From an uncultured Butyrivibrio sp. (GTDB taxonomy: Bacteria; Bacillota; Clostridia; Lachnospirales; Lachnospiraceae), in NCBI GenBank assembly GCA_947169985.1, contig CAMVRW010000004.1, forward strand, positions 1-24,881: a stretch of DNA of 24,881 nt, read 5' to 3'. Every line of letters begins with the position of its first letter. Position 1 is the first letter of the stretch. The notes under the pieces were generated by a model that was given only the letters and a program-made list of their open reading frames with translations, did no database searches and had not been told where the DNA came from. Made by a program: the position numbers and the translations under genes. Positions 1 to 7,280 of the stretch are shown here, in pieces.

Positions 1-181
1 TCTGGTCAAAGGCATGTCCCATGTGGAGCTTACCTGTGATGTTTGGGGGTGGAATAACAATAGTAAAGGGTTTTTTGGTCTCATCTACTTCAGCATGGAA
101 ATATTTCTTTTCCTCCCATCTGGAGTAGAGACGATCCTCAATATCCCTGGGATTGTAGGTCTTCTCAAGTTCTTTCTTCAT
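1..181 (-). CDS. valS: Valine--tRNA ligase, N-terminal fragment
   Basis: This is the first 60 codons of valyl-tRNA synthetase, the cytoplasmic class I enzyme that charges tRNA-Val; the rest lies left of the window. Translating the minus strand from the ATG at 181 gives [19 protein letters not shown] and then, near residues 43-56, [14 protein letters not shown]. That is the conserved segment carrying the HIGH nucleotide-binding signature in its HMGH form, typical of ValS. The start is supported by an AGGAG ribosome binding site about 9 nt upstream and agrees with the usual ValS N-terminus. The gene follows the diguanylate cyclase gene on the same strand after about 58 nt, and a short palindromic repeat occupies that gap. 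No T-box leader fits in so short a gap, so valS may depend on the upstream promoter or on a weak local one. The family call is firm; only the first part of the protein is seen. Confidence 0.93.
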   Translation of the reverse strand, partial: MKKELEKTYNPRDIEDRLYSRWEEKKYFHAEVDETKKPFTIVIPPPNITGKLHMGHAFDQ

Positions 182-203
182 TCGTTAATTCTCCTATCTT
201 TCT

Positions 204-231
204 TTCAGAGCCAAGACTCGAAAATGCTCTG
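204..231. repeat. Short palindromic repeat between the cyclase gene and valS
   Basis: CAGAGC (206-211) and GCTCTG (226-231) form a perfect 6-bp stem around the loop CAAGACTCGAAAAT. The 15-nt core AGACTCGAAAATGCT (214-228) recurs in the tandem repeat at 24786-24881. The 17-nt TTCAGAGCCAAGACTCG (204-220) recurs, reversed, at 22837-22853 in the large palindromic element. No clear U-run follows on either strand, so it is more likely a dispersed REP-like repeat than a terminator. Confidence 0.6.
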
Positions 232-239
232 TATTTATA

Positions 240-1877
240 TCAACTATATGTGGCTTCGTCAAGGGACTCCTGGGAAATAATGGCCTTATGGAGAAGGACC
301 ACCTCACCCTTCTTGTGCTCTTTGACGTCGTAAAGCGCGTTGTCAGCCGCGTACATGTAATCCCACAGCTTGTTGGTCTCGCTTGGAATGGAATTCCTGA
401 TACCCTGGGAAATTGTGAGATTTCCTAAAGTTCCGGTCTTTCTGTCACCGATCTTCATTGATAACACCTGATCTTTTAAACTTGCTGCACAGACCATGAT
501 CTCATCATCAGTCATTCCTTCATATATAATGACAAATTCGTCTCCGCCGTACCTGAAGCCATGGATGGCATCGGAAGAAGCACAGACTCGTTTGATTATA
601 TCAGATATCTTCTTAAGACAGTCATCCCCCACCTGATGTCCGTAGGTATCATTGTAGTGCTTGAAGTTATCCACATCCAGGATCTCAACAGCAAGGGATC
701 TGTGATTCTGGTAGGCATCCTCGAATGCCTTGTCCGCAAACTTGTTGAGGCCGTACCTGTTTCCAAGTCCTGTCAAAGGATCGGTCTCAGCCTGCTTCAT
801 GAGCTTAATGTTCTCTTCTTCTATAGAAGATAGCCTATTCCTTATATTTAAAAAGAACTTATAGTTGGCAATTCCGTCTTTCTCCTGCTGAAGGGAAGCT
901 TCATAATACTCCAAAAGAGCTTCTGCCTTATCCTTAGGACTATCCATGAGTTCATAAAAGTCCACCTTCAACTTGGCATATCCCTTCCTTAAGTTTGGGA
1001 TATTCAGTTCATCCAGGGATATCTCCGCATTTTTGATGATGCGCTTCACTTCCCCGAGACGCCCCACTTTCATAAAGAAGCGACAGATTGTATAGATATC
1101 CTCCATGCTATCTAAAGGGAACTTATTGTTCTGAAGCTGATAAGAAAGCATGTCGGCATATTTCTCGTAGTATTCCATTTCACCAAGATAGTGGTAACCA
1201 CGCATCTTGATATCCAAAACAGGAAGATCCTGGAAAAGTTCAGGCTTAGCCGCAGGGTCCTGCTCAAGCTGCTCAATGCCCTGAATACACTTTTCCACAG
1301 AGTCACGTTTATTCAGAACTATATAACAGTCGGCCTGGAAACAATAGCAATAAAGAAGATTCCTAAGATATAGGCTGTCCTTCTTGTTTTTCCTGATTCC
1401 CTTGTATGCTGCTCTTATATAAGAAAGAGCCTGCTTCACTTCGCCGATGTCATAGTATATCTGGCCAATATTGAACATGATCATGCCAGGAACAGAGCTT
1501 ATCTCATCAATAGCCTCACTGTACTTAAGACCCTTAAGGAAGAAATCAAGGGCAAGCTCAGAATTGCCATGGTTAAGCGCATCTATTCCCAGAAGGTTAT
1601 AGCATCTTGCCAGATGCTCCATGTCACCACAGGCCTGAAGATATTCAATGGCCTTCAAAAGGTTAGTATTAAATTTCTTATAATCAGTACTAAGGAGATA
1701 GTAGGCATCTGCAAGGTAATAATAGCTGTATCCCAGGATCCTGACATCATCAATCTCTTTTGCTCTCTTTAAAAGACGATTACAGGAGCTTATCATTTTC
1801 CCCGACATGATTGCTCTTTCAGCCAGCATCTCCTTATTCAAAAGAACAACGTCCTGACCGAACTCTTCTAATTTCAT
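240..1877 (-). CDS. TPR-repeat diguanylate cyclase (GGDEF protein)
   Basis: A 545-residue cytoplasmic protein predicted to make c-di-GMP from two GTP. Residues 1 to about 330 are helical with TPR-like repeats (for example around 46-80, 86-120 and 130-165), probably a protein-interaction or sensory platform. A short helical linker (about 340-365) leads to the GGDEF domain, which begins at TDPLTGLGNR (365-374). The metal-binding DVDNFK (401-406) and the catalytic GGDEF (444-448, in RYGGDEF) are intact, so the enzyme should be active. The usual RxxD product-inhibition site just before GGDEF is not visible. I chose the ATG at 1877 because GAGGGGAA lies just upstream and because a good promoter (1912-1940) lies inside the longer open frame that starts at 1970. 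No signal peptide or membrane segment is seen. valS follows on the same strand. The domain call is firm; the signal it senses is unknown. Confidence 0.9.
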   Translation of the reverse strand: MKLEEFGQDVVLLNKEMLAERAIMSGKMISSCNRLLKRAKEIDDVRILGYSYYYLADAYYLLSTDYKKFNTNLLKAIEYLQACGDMEHLARCYNLLGIDALNHGNSELALDFFLKGLKYSEAIDEISSVPGMIMFNIGQIYYDIGEVKQALSYIRAAYKGIRKNKKDSLYLRNLLYCYCFQADCYIVLNKRDSVEKCIQGIEQLEQDPAAKPELFQDLPVLDIKMRGYHYLGEMEYYEKYADMLSYQLQNNKFPLDSMEDIYTICRFFMKVGRLGEVKRIIKNAEISLDELNIPNLRKGYAKLKVDFYELMDSPKDKAEALLEYYEASLQQEKDGIANYKFFLNIRNRLSSIEEENIKLMKQAETDPLTGLGNRYGLNKFADKAFEDAYQNHRSLAVEILDVDNFKHYNDTYGHQVGDDCLKKISDIIKRVCASSDAIHGFRYGGDEFVIIYEGMTDDEIMVCAASLKDQVLSMKIGDRKTGTLGNLTISQGIRNSIPSETNKLWDYMYAADNALYDVKEHKKGEVVLLHKAIISQESLDEATYS

Positions 1878-1911
1878 ATGTTCCCCTCTTTTAATAAGCC
1901 TATACCAAGAC

Positions 1912-1940
1912 ATTTTACAACATAGAGTCAAGTCTATCAA
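1912..1940 (-). promoter_or_regulatory. Predicted sigma-A promoter of the TPR-GGDEF gene
   Basis: On the minus strand, TTGATA (1935-1940) and TAAAAT (1912-1917) are separated by 17 nt. Transcription would start about 28 nt upstream of the GAGGGGAA ribosome binding site and ATG at 1877. This also argues against translation from the in-frame ATG at 1970. Confidence 0.5.
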
Positions 1941-1995
1941 GAAAGATATGCTTGCTTTTGAAACGCGCATGGATACTGGGTTTCAGGTTTTTTAA

Positions 1996-2185
1996 TGACA
2001 CAAATGTCATTTAAAGCAGTGGTTTACATATATGTATTGACCATATTGGTCATATATCATTTTATCCTCTACATTACCCCCTGTTTTATCAATCTATTTG
2101 AATAGCCTATTTATGCGGTATTGAATATATGTTCTATCGACTAATCCCCAATTTCCACAGAGTTATCCACATGACAGGATCGTCA
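1996..2185. promoter_or_regulatory. Cluster of three TGAC-N6/7-GTCA palindromes
   Basis: The sites are at 1996-2009 (flanked as AATGACA-CAAA-TGTCATT), 2038-2052 (TGACCA-TAT-TGGTCA) and 2172-2185 (within ATGAC-AGGATC-GTCAT). Shared half-sites, near-constant spacing and position upstream of one gene suggest operators for a dimeric regulator. No regulator gene is seen beside them. Confidence 0.4.
2151..2171 (+). promoter_or_regulatory. DnaA-box-like pair
   Basis: A perfect DnaA box, TTATCCACA (2163-2171), is preceded in the same direction by ATTTCCACA (2151-2159, 7 of 9 matches) with a 3-bp gap, in AT-rich DNA. No replication-origin genes are nearby, so an origin is unlikely. It could be a minor DnaA binding site or chance. 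Confidence 0.3.
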
Positions 2186-2345
2186 TTTATCACCAGCTTT
2201 TGTATCATTTATCTGCCTTTTGTATAAATTATATCTACAATTTCATACAATTTATTGTTTTCTATGGTTTACATATTTTTATTTATCTCAGATTTATGTC
2301 AACCATTTTGCCGTTTTTGCATGATTTTTTGTTCAAAGCAGCACA

Positions 2346-4814
2346 TCATTTGCCTTCAAAGCCGCTCCAGAACTGGGATAACTCGTTTTTGACTGAAGCA
2401 GTCGAAACCGTCCTGTAGCCCTTCCACTCCCTTGGGAAAAGAGCTTTATAACTCCCCTGAAGGAATCTGTCGTCCAAAAGCGCCACAACTCCTGTGTCAT
2501 CCTCAGTGCGGATAACTCTTCCGGCAGCCTGGAGAACCTTGTTCATCCCCGGATATCTGTAGGCATAGTCAAAGCCGTCCACATCTCTTTTGTCAAAAAA
2601 TCCCCTGATGATCTCTCTTTCATTGCCCACCAGTGGAATTCCGGTACCAACCACAATGACACCGATAAGGCTGTCGTACTTAAGATCTATGCCTTCGCTG
2701 AAGATTCCGCCCATAACACAAAAACCAAGAACGTTTTTGTCTTCCACCACCTCAAGGTCCATGTGGATAACTTCCGAAAGGTCCATATCGTTGCCACTGG
2801 AAAACCTTCCAAGGAATGCTTCCCTGGCTTCCTCTGTCATAAAGCTGTTCTGGACAAGAAGCTCCGTTGTGTCTGGGTCGTAAAACTGTTCCTCATAGAC
2901 GTCGTAAACCTCCTCAAGGAACTGATGAGAAGGGAAGAATATCAGGTAGTTTCCCTGCTTAGCTCTGATGACCTCATCTATATAAGTAGCTATCTTCAGG
3001 TACATCTCAGGACTTCGCGCAGAATACCTGCTGGTAACGTCTGTTCCAATGAATAATCCCAGCCTTTTGGGGTCAAAGATGGATTTTGCATAGATCTCGA
3101 AATCCTCCCTTGTTCCGCCAAGTAGGGACTTATAGTACTGAATTGGCAAAAGTGTGGCAGAAAACAGGATTGTGCTTACTGCCCTTCCCATGCAGGTTGC
3201 AAGGTTCCTGGAAGGATCGATGCAGGCAAGGCGCAGCAAAAAGCTGCCATCCTGGGCATACTCCCCGTAGATTACGTAGTGGTCGTCCAAAAGTTCATAT
3301 ATAGTAAGGAATCTATTGATATCAAAGTAGAAAAGAAGTATTTCCTCCCTGCAAGGGCCCTCAGAGTGGTCCTCCAGATACTGGGACATGATGGAGGAAA
3401 GCCTGTTAAGGGCCTGAATAAAGCCTTCTATGGAATCATATATTTTGGACTCGTCGCACTGTCTTTTCAGTTCCAAAAGAGCCTTGTTGCACTTGTCAAG
3501 ATGCCCGGCAATCCTGGGATGATACTCCTTTATGGTCCTTTTCAGGTCCAGAAAGCTCTCTTTTCTTAGAACTGCGCTATACATCTCCCTTCCTCTGTCC
3601 AGAAGGTTATGGGTCTCATCCACCAGAAAAGCATAATCATGTTTCGTGCTATCACCAAAAAAGCGCCTCAGATACACGAAGGGATCAAAGACGTAGTTAT
3701 AGTCACAGATTATGGCATCAGCAAAAAGGCTCATGTCCAGAGACATCTCAAAGGGACACACCTGATGCTTTTTCGCATATTCTACGATGGCATCCCTGTC
3801 AAATTTGTCACTGCTGGTCATCAGATCGTATATAGCATCATTTATCCTGTCAAAATGCCCCTTTGCATAGGGACAGGCCTCAGGATTACAGCCTCTTGTA
3901 AGCTCATCTATAAAGCATATCTTGTCCTTGGCTGTTATAGTAACAGTCTTCATCTGAAGGCCCTGAGCGGATCTCAAGGTATCAAAGGCCTCCTCAGCCA
4001 CTGTTCTTGTTATGGTCTTGGCTGTAAGGTAGAAAATCCTGGATATCTTTTCCTGCCCCATGGCCTTAACTGTAGGAAATACGGTGGATATGGTCTTCCC
4101 GGTACCTGTAGGAGCCTCTAAAAAGAGCTTTTTCCCATGGACAATGGTCCTGTAAACCGCAGCAGCCAGGTCCTTCTGGCCTTCTCTGTAGGGGAAGGGG
4201 AACTGGGTGGCTTTGATGGACTCCTGCCTCTTTTCTATCCACTTGCACCTGTAATCAGCCCATTTTCTGTACATTTCAAGAAGATCATAAAACCAGGTGG
4301 TTATCTCATCATATGTGAAGGTCTGGTCGAAATATCTTTTCTCCTCAGTATCCATGTTGCAGTAGGTCATTCTGACATCCACTTCAGGATAATGGCGCTC
4401 TATCAGATACATTGCTGCGTAGCACTTTGCCTGGGCAAGATGGACTGCCACCGGCTCCTTCATCCTGGCAAGGTCTCTGTAGGTTCCCTTTATCTCATCA
4501 ATGAGGGGCTTATACGGCTCTTTTTCAAAAAAGGACTCCTGGCCTGCCTCCACTGAAGTAAGTGGCTCATCCATGTATTTGTCAAGGATACCGTCTGCCC
4601 TTCCCTCAACTAAAAGGTCATAGCCTTCATAGCTCTTTTCATAAGAAAGAGATACCTCCGGGTGGTAGTCAGGCCCCATGCTCTTCTGGATCATGCGGTG
4701 TATCCTGCTGCCTTCCTGCATGGCATCGGCGCTTACCTGATGTATTCTGTTGTCTATATCGCCGGACCTTAGGATAAATTCCACAAGGCCGCGGACGGAA
4801 ATTGTTATCTTCAT
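2346..4814 (-). CDS. XPD/DinG-family helicase with N-terminal PD-(D/E)XK nuclease domain
   Basis: An 822-residue SF2 helicase of the Rad3/XPD/DinG type, predicted to unwind DNA 5'-3' using ATP. The N-terminal part (about 1-200) looks like a PD-(D/E)XK nuclease: GRADG (71-75), DEIKG (106-110) and QAKCY (128-132) match the catalytic D...ExK...QxxxY pattern. Walker A is EAPTGTGKT (233-241). Four cysteines, C300, C309, C314 and C353, lie where XPD proteins bind a 4Fe-4S cluster. The Walker B box reads DETH (399-402), and QAAGRVIR near the C-terminus is motif VI. The ATG at 4814 is the conservative start. A TTG three codons upstream has a better spaced GGGAGG, so the protein may begin at 4823. An extended -10 (TGG-TACAAT, 4851-4859) overlaps the longer frame and supports a start downstream of it. 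The HPr-like gene lies upstream on the same strand. The biological role (repair, phage DNA, other) is not shown. Confidence 0.88.
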   Translation of the reverse strand: MKITISVRGLVEFILRSGDIDNRIHQVSADAMQEGSRIHRMIQKSMGPDYHPEVSLSYEKSYEGYDLLVEGRADGILDKYMDEPLTSVEAGQESFFEKEPYKPLIDEIKGTYRDLARMKEPVAVHLAQAKCYAAMYLIERHYPEVDVRMTYCNMDTEEKRYFDQTFTYDEITTWFYDLLEMYRKWADYRCKWIEKRQESIKATQFPFPYREGQKDLAAAVYRTIVHGKKLFLEAPTGTGKTISTVFPTVKAMGQEKISRIFYLTAKTITRTVAEEAFDTLRSAQGLQMKTVTITAKDKICFIDELTRGCNPEACPYAKGHFDRINDAIYDLMTSSDKFDRDAIVEYAKKHQVCPFEMSLDMSLFADAIICDYNYVFDPFVYLRRFFGDSTKHDYAFLVDETHNLLDRGREMYSAVLRKESFLDLKRTIKEYHPRIAGHLDKCNKALLELKRQCDESKIYDSIEGFIQALNRLSSIMSQYLEDHSEGPCREEILLFYFDINRFLTIYELLDDHYVIYGEYAQDGSFLLRLACIDPSRNLATCMGRAVSTILFSATLLPIQYYKSLLGGTREDFEIYAKSIFDPKRLGLFIGTDVTSRYSARSPEMYLKIATYIDEVIRAKQGNYLIFFPSHQFLEEVYDVYEEQFYDPDTTELLVQNSFMTEEAREAFLGRFSSGNDMDLSEVIHMDLEVVEDKNVLGFCVMGGIFSEGIDLKYDSLIGVIVVGTGIPLVGNEREIIRGFFDKRDVDGFDYAYRYPGMNKVLQAAGRVIRTEDDTGVVALLDDRFLQGSYKALFPREWKGYRTVSTASVKNELSQFWSGFEGK

Positions 4815-4916
4815 AGTATGCAAAAAGCCCTCCCGGGTGTTTACTAATGAATTGTACCACACCCGCAGAGAGCTTTCCTTATATAACGATATTTACTTTT
4901 GTGGACAATAAGCGCT

Positions 4917-5156
4917 TTACGCCTGAACAGCCAGGCCCTTGAGATACTGCTCAAATCCCTGATCGTAACCTCTGTACTCTACTGTGAGAGGCTTTGTGAG
5001 GTCAAGTCCAAATACGCCGAGGATTGACTTAGCATCAACAACATACCTGTTGTAATATATATCAACATCAAAGTCACACTTTGTTGCTGCCTTTACGAAA
5101 TCATTAACCTGATTTGGACTAAGTGTAATATGCTTTCTAATAAGTTCTCCAAACAT
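4917..5156 (-). CDS. HPr-like protein lacking the active-site histidine (Crh-like)
   Basis: A 79-residue protein with the HPr fold pattern. Ungapped alignment to HPr on the shared FV pair (F20-V21, HPr 22-23) puts S13 where HPr has catalytic His15, N15 at Arg17 and Q16 at Pro18. It therefore should not carry phosphate from Enzyme I in PTS sugar transport. With the same offset, S44 in DAKSILGV falls on regulatory Ser46, the residue phosphorylated by HPr kinase. This combination is that of Bacillus Crh, a co-regulator of CcpA, although Crh has Gln at position 15. The start at 5156 has AAGGAG upstream and the length of an HPr protein; the longer frame from 5210 would add an unrelated extension. 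The helicase gene follows on the same strand. A cre-like sequence lies in its promoter region. The fold is likely; the regulatory role is inference. Confidence 0.75.
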   Translation of the reverse strand: MFGELIRKHITLSPNQVNDFVKAATKCDFDVDIYYNRYVVDAKSILGVFGLDLTKPLTVEYRGYDQGFEQYLKGLAVQA

Positions 5157-5211
5157 TTTTCCTTTACTCCTTATCACTGTGTGCTCGCTTTTTCGAATTA
5201 AAATTGTCAAG

Positions 5212-5225
5212 TGAAAACGTTTAAG
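5212..5225. promoter_or_regulatory. Possible cre (CcpA) site
   Basis: TGAAAACGTTTAAG matches the cre consensus TGWAANCGNTNWCA except for the last two bases. It lies at the predicted transcription start of the Crh-like gene, a plausible place for repression. One such match could arise by chance. Confidence 0.25.
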
Positions 5226-5230
5226 TTATT

Positions 5231-5259
5231 ACATTAAAACAATACCAATACTATGTGAA
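5231..5259 (-). promoter_or_regulatory. Predicted promoter of the HPr-like gene
   Basis: On the minus strand, TTCACA (5254-5259) and TAATGT (5231-5236) are 17 nt apart, each with four or more matches to consensus. A separate perfect TTGACA (5205-5210) has no -10 at the right spacing. Confidence 0.35.
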
Positions 5260-5301
5260 AATTCTGTGACGGTTTTTTGAATTTTTACACGCATTTTTTT
5301 C

Positions 5302-5330
5302 TTGCAATATACTGGCAAAAGTTATTAAAT
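5302..5330 (+). promoter_or_regulatory. Predicted asnA promoter
   Basis: TTGCAA (5302-5307), a 17-nt spacer and TTAAAT (5325-5330) give a plausible sigma-A promoter with a leader of about 30 nt before the asnA ATG. Confidence 0.45.
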
Positions 5331-5368
5331 GGAGAATGGAATAAATTATAAGAAAGTGGCGGAAATAT

Positions 5369-6379
5369 ATGGAAAACCTTAAAATCCCAAAGAACTATGA
5401 ATCAGCGCTTGATCTCCACGACACTCAGGTGGGCATCAAGACCGTTAAGGACTTCTTTCAGGGAATGCTTGCAACAAGGCTTAATCTGCAGCGTGTAACC
5501 GCTCCCTTGTTTGTAACTCCTGAGTCAGGTCTTAACGACAATCTTAACGGCGTTGAGCGTCCCGTTGCCTTTGATATTCTCAATGAGAACGGAAGGCCTG
5601 CTGAGATCGTACACTCTCTTGCTAAATGGAAGAGATATGCGCTTAAGAAATACGGCTTCAATGTAGGCGAGGGCCTTTACACTGATATGAATGCCGTTCG
5701 CAGAGATGAAGTTCCCGATAATATCCACTCTATCTTCGTTGATCAGTGGGACTGGGAGAAGGTTATAAATAAAGAGGACAGGAACATTGATTTCCTTAAG
5801 GACACAGTAAGGAACGTATATAAGGTTCTTCGCAAGACCGAGAAGTTCATGTCCATCCAGTATGATTACATCGAGGAGATCCTTCCTGAGGATATCTTCT
5901 TTATCACAACTCAGGAACTTGAGGACATGTTCCCGGATAACACTCCAAAGGAGCGTGAATACTTCATTGCCAAGGCTAAGAAGGCTGTCTGCATCATGCA
6001 GATCGGTGATGAGCTTGCTTCCGGTGAAAAGCACGACGGACGAGCACCAGACTATGATGACTGGCAGCTCAATGCCGACATCATCGTATACTACCCTGTT
6101 CTTGACATCGCTCTTGAGCTTTCCAGCATGGGTATCAGAGTAGACGAGAATTCCCTCAAGGAACAGCTTGAGAAGGCCGGATGCACTGAAAGAGCTGAGC
6201 TTCCATTCCAGAAGGCAATCCTTGACAAGGAGCTTCCTTACACCATCGGTGGTGGAATCGGACAGTCCAGAATTTGCATGTTCTTCCTGCGCAAGGCCCA
6301 CATCGGAGAGGTACAGTGCTCCATCTGGCCAGAAGACATGGTTGAAGAAGCTACCAAGCACGGTATGCAGATCCTATAA
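5369..6379 (+). CDS. asnA: Aspartate--ammonia ligase (asparagine synthetase A)
   Basis: AsnA makes asparagine from aspartate, ammonia and ATP, forming an aspartyl-AMP intermediate. It is a homodimer related to class II aminoacyl-tRNA synthetases. The 336 residues match the family's usual length of about 330. Recognisable family segments are the N-terminal TQVGIKTVKDFF, the RVTAPLFV and ESGLNDNLNG blocks, DIALELSSMGIRVD in the second half, and the C-terminal GGGIGQSRICMFFLRKAHIGE, a class II motif 3-like segment carrying the ATP-binding Arg. The start follows a predicted promoter; the ribosome binding site (AGTGGCGG) is imperfect. The gene is monocistronic, bounded by its own promoter and by a strong terminator just after the stop. 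A long open frame on the opposite strand (5525-6361) is a shadow. Confidence 0.97.
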   Translation: MENLKIPKNYESALDLHDTQVGIKTVKDFFQGMLATRLNLQRVTAPLFVTPESGLNDNLNGVERPVAFDILNENGRPAEIVHSLAKWKRYALKKYGFNVGEGLYTDMNAVRRDEVPDNIHSIFVDQWDWEKVINKEDRNIDFLKDTVRNVYKVLRKTEKFMSIQYDYIEEILPEDIFFITTQELEDMFPDNTPKEREYFIAKAKKAVCIMQIGDELASGEKHDGRAPDYDDWQLNADIIVYYPVLDIALELSSMGIRVDENSLKEQLEKAGCTERAELPFQKAILDKELPYTIGGGIGQSRICMFFLRKAHIGEVQCSIWPEDMVEEATKHGMQIL

Positions 6380-6385
6380 CAAAAA

Positions 6386-6421
6386 ATAAGCCGTCACACT
6401 GATCAGTGTGGCGGCTTTTTT
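6386..6421. terminator. Bidirectional intrinsic terminator between asnA and thiT
   Basis: A GC-rich hairpin with the perfect palindrome CACACTGATCAGTGTG, extended by GCCG/CGGC, is followed by seven T on the plus strand and preceded by an A-rich run. It can therefore end both asnA (plus) and thiT (minus) transcripts. Confidence 0.9.
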
Positions 6422-6483
6422 GTGCGAGAACTGCGCATTTCCAAATGTATGGCTTCAGGGCCCGCTGCGCTCTTTCTAATCAA

Positions 6484-7185
6484 TCAACTTAAGGAAACCT
6501 GCTTCTTAAGGCTCTTTTCATTGGCCTCAACCTTGATGCGGTTAAGTGCTGCGCGAACTGCAGGTACAAGAAGTACTACTACTGTGAGAGCGCCTTCTGC
6601 TGCGATGTAGCTACCGTTGTAGGCTGCCGAGTAAGCAAGAGGGTGCATTCCTTCTGGAGCGTAATCAGCGAAGAACACTACTCCGGAGAGGGTTGAGAAA
6701 AAGAATCTTCCGAAGATACCTGCAAGATAGCCCTTGAACATTCCGTAGCGGCTGTTGTGGAAGAATCCTGCTACTCCAAGAGCGCCAAATGCAAGGATGT
6801 AATCACAAAGAAGCTGTGGAACGCTGATGATATATGGATCTACGATCAGCTGGAGAAGTCCGTAGGCAAAGGCTGCGGAAAGACTAACTCTAGGTCCGTA
6901 GAGATATCCGATATAAGTAATAAAGAACATGCTGAATACTGTTACTGAGCCGCCCATAGGAAGCTTGAAAAGCTTAATGTTTGAAAGAACAAAAGCAAGC
7001 GCCAGGCAAAGAGCTGAAAAAGTAAGCTGCTTTACACTCATCCTGAACTTTCCGTCTGCGTTCATAAAGTAACTTACAACAGCAAAAGCGATGATTGCGA
7101 GGATGATAGCAAGAACATATCCACCTCTGGTGATATTGTACGATGTGTAGCCGTCTTCAACGACCTTTTCCAAGAATAACTGCAT
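6484..7185 (-). CDS. thiT: Thiamine ECF transporter S-component ThiT
   Basis: A 233-residue integral membrane protein, predicted to be the thiamine-binding S-component that works with a shared ECF energizing module (EcfA, EcfA', EcfT) encoded elsewhere. About six hydrophobic segments are visible (near 22-41, 50-67, 77-96, 103-122, 125-145 and the C-terminal part). The block KLPMGGSVTVFSMFFITYIGYLYGP is characteristic of ThiT-type proteins. The N-terminus carries about 20 extra residues before the first membrane segment. The strongest functional evidence is the TPP riboswitch in its leader. The ATG at 7185 is set by GGGAGG 8 nt upstream, itself inside a regulatory hairpin. Transcription ends at the terminator shared with asnA. 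The Lys/Arg-rich C-terminal tail fits a cytoplasmic end. The assignment is strong because sequence and riboswitch agree. Confidence 0.92.
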   Translation of the reverse strand: MQLFLEKVVEDGYTSYNITRGGYVLAIILAIIAFAVVSYFMNADGKFRMSVKQLTFSALCLALAFVLSNIKLFKLPMGGSVTVFSMFFITYIGYLYGPRVSLSAAFAYGLLQLIVDPYIISVPQLLCDYILAFGALGVAGFFHNSRYGMFKGYLAGIFGRFFFSTLSGVVFFADYAPEGMHPLAYSAAYNGSYIAAEGALTVVVLLVPAVRAALNRIKVEANEKSLKKQVSLS

Positions 7186-7224
7186 AAAAAAATCCTCCCT
7201 TTATGTCACCGACATCTGGGGAGG
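7186..7224 (-). promoter_or_regulatory. Expression-platform hairpin covering the thiT ribosome binding site
   Basis: On the minus strand CCTCCC (7219-7224) pairs with GGGAGG (7194-7199), the thiT ribosome binding site. An inner ATGTC-GGT-GACAT stem stacks inside. The hairpin is followed directly by A and seven T, and the ATG comes right after. It can therefore hide the ribosome binding site and might also act as an intrinsic terminator. Confidence 0.65.
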
Positions 7225-7280
7225 TTAACTTTTGCATATTCACTACATGCCTAAAAGTATGTATAATGGCATATAAATGT

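Larger units (their letters stand above)
1878..2345. other. AT-rich intergenic region, no gene recognised
   Basis: About 470 bases separate the helicase gene's stop from the diguanylate cyclase start. Both are on the minus strand, so this is the upstream region of the cyclase gene. It holds the proximal promoter, three TGAC-N6/7-GTCA palindromes, a pair of DnaA-box-like sequences and an imperfect hairpin (TTGTATAAATT ... AATTTCATACAA, about 2219-2250). A perfect minus-strand TTGACA (2297-2302) has a weak AAAAAT 16 nt downstream and could start a long leader or a small RNA. I found no c-di-GMP riboswitch sequence, no convincing reading frame and no clear terminator for the helicase gene. Confidence 0.6.

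Noticed and set aside
206..231. Intrinsic terminator between the cyclase gene and valS
   Set aside because: The minus strand has no U-run after the hairpin, and its loop matches repeats elsewhere, which fits a dispersed repeat better.
182..239. T-box leader for valS
   Set aside because: The gap is only about 58 nt and lacks the T-box core sequence and specifier stem.
2151..2171. Chromosomal replication origin
   Set aside because: There are only one perfect and one poor DnaA box, and no dnaA, dnaN, gyr or rpmH gene is nearby.
1878..2345. c-di-GMP (GEMM) riboswitch or small protein gene ahead of the diguanylate cyclase
   Set aside because: None of the conserved GEMM sequences could be found on the minus strand, and no frame with a start signal is convincing.
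5525..6361. 278-residue open frame opposite asnA
   Set aside because: It lies wholly within a confidently identified AsnA gene on the other strand and has no recognisable domain or good ribosome binding site.
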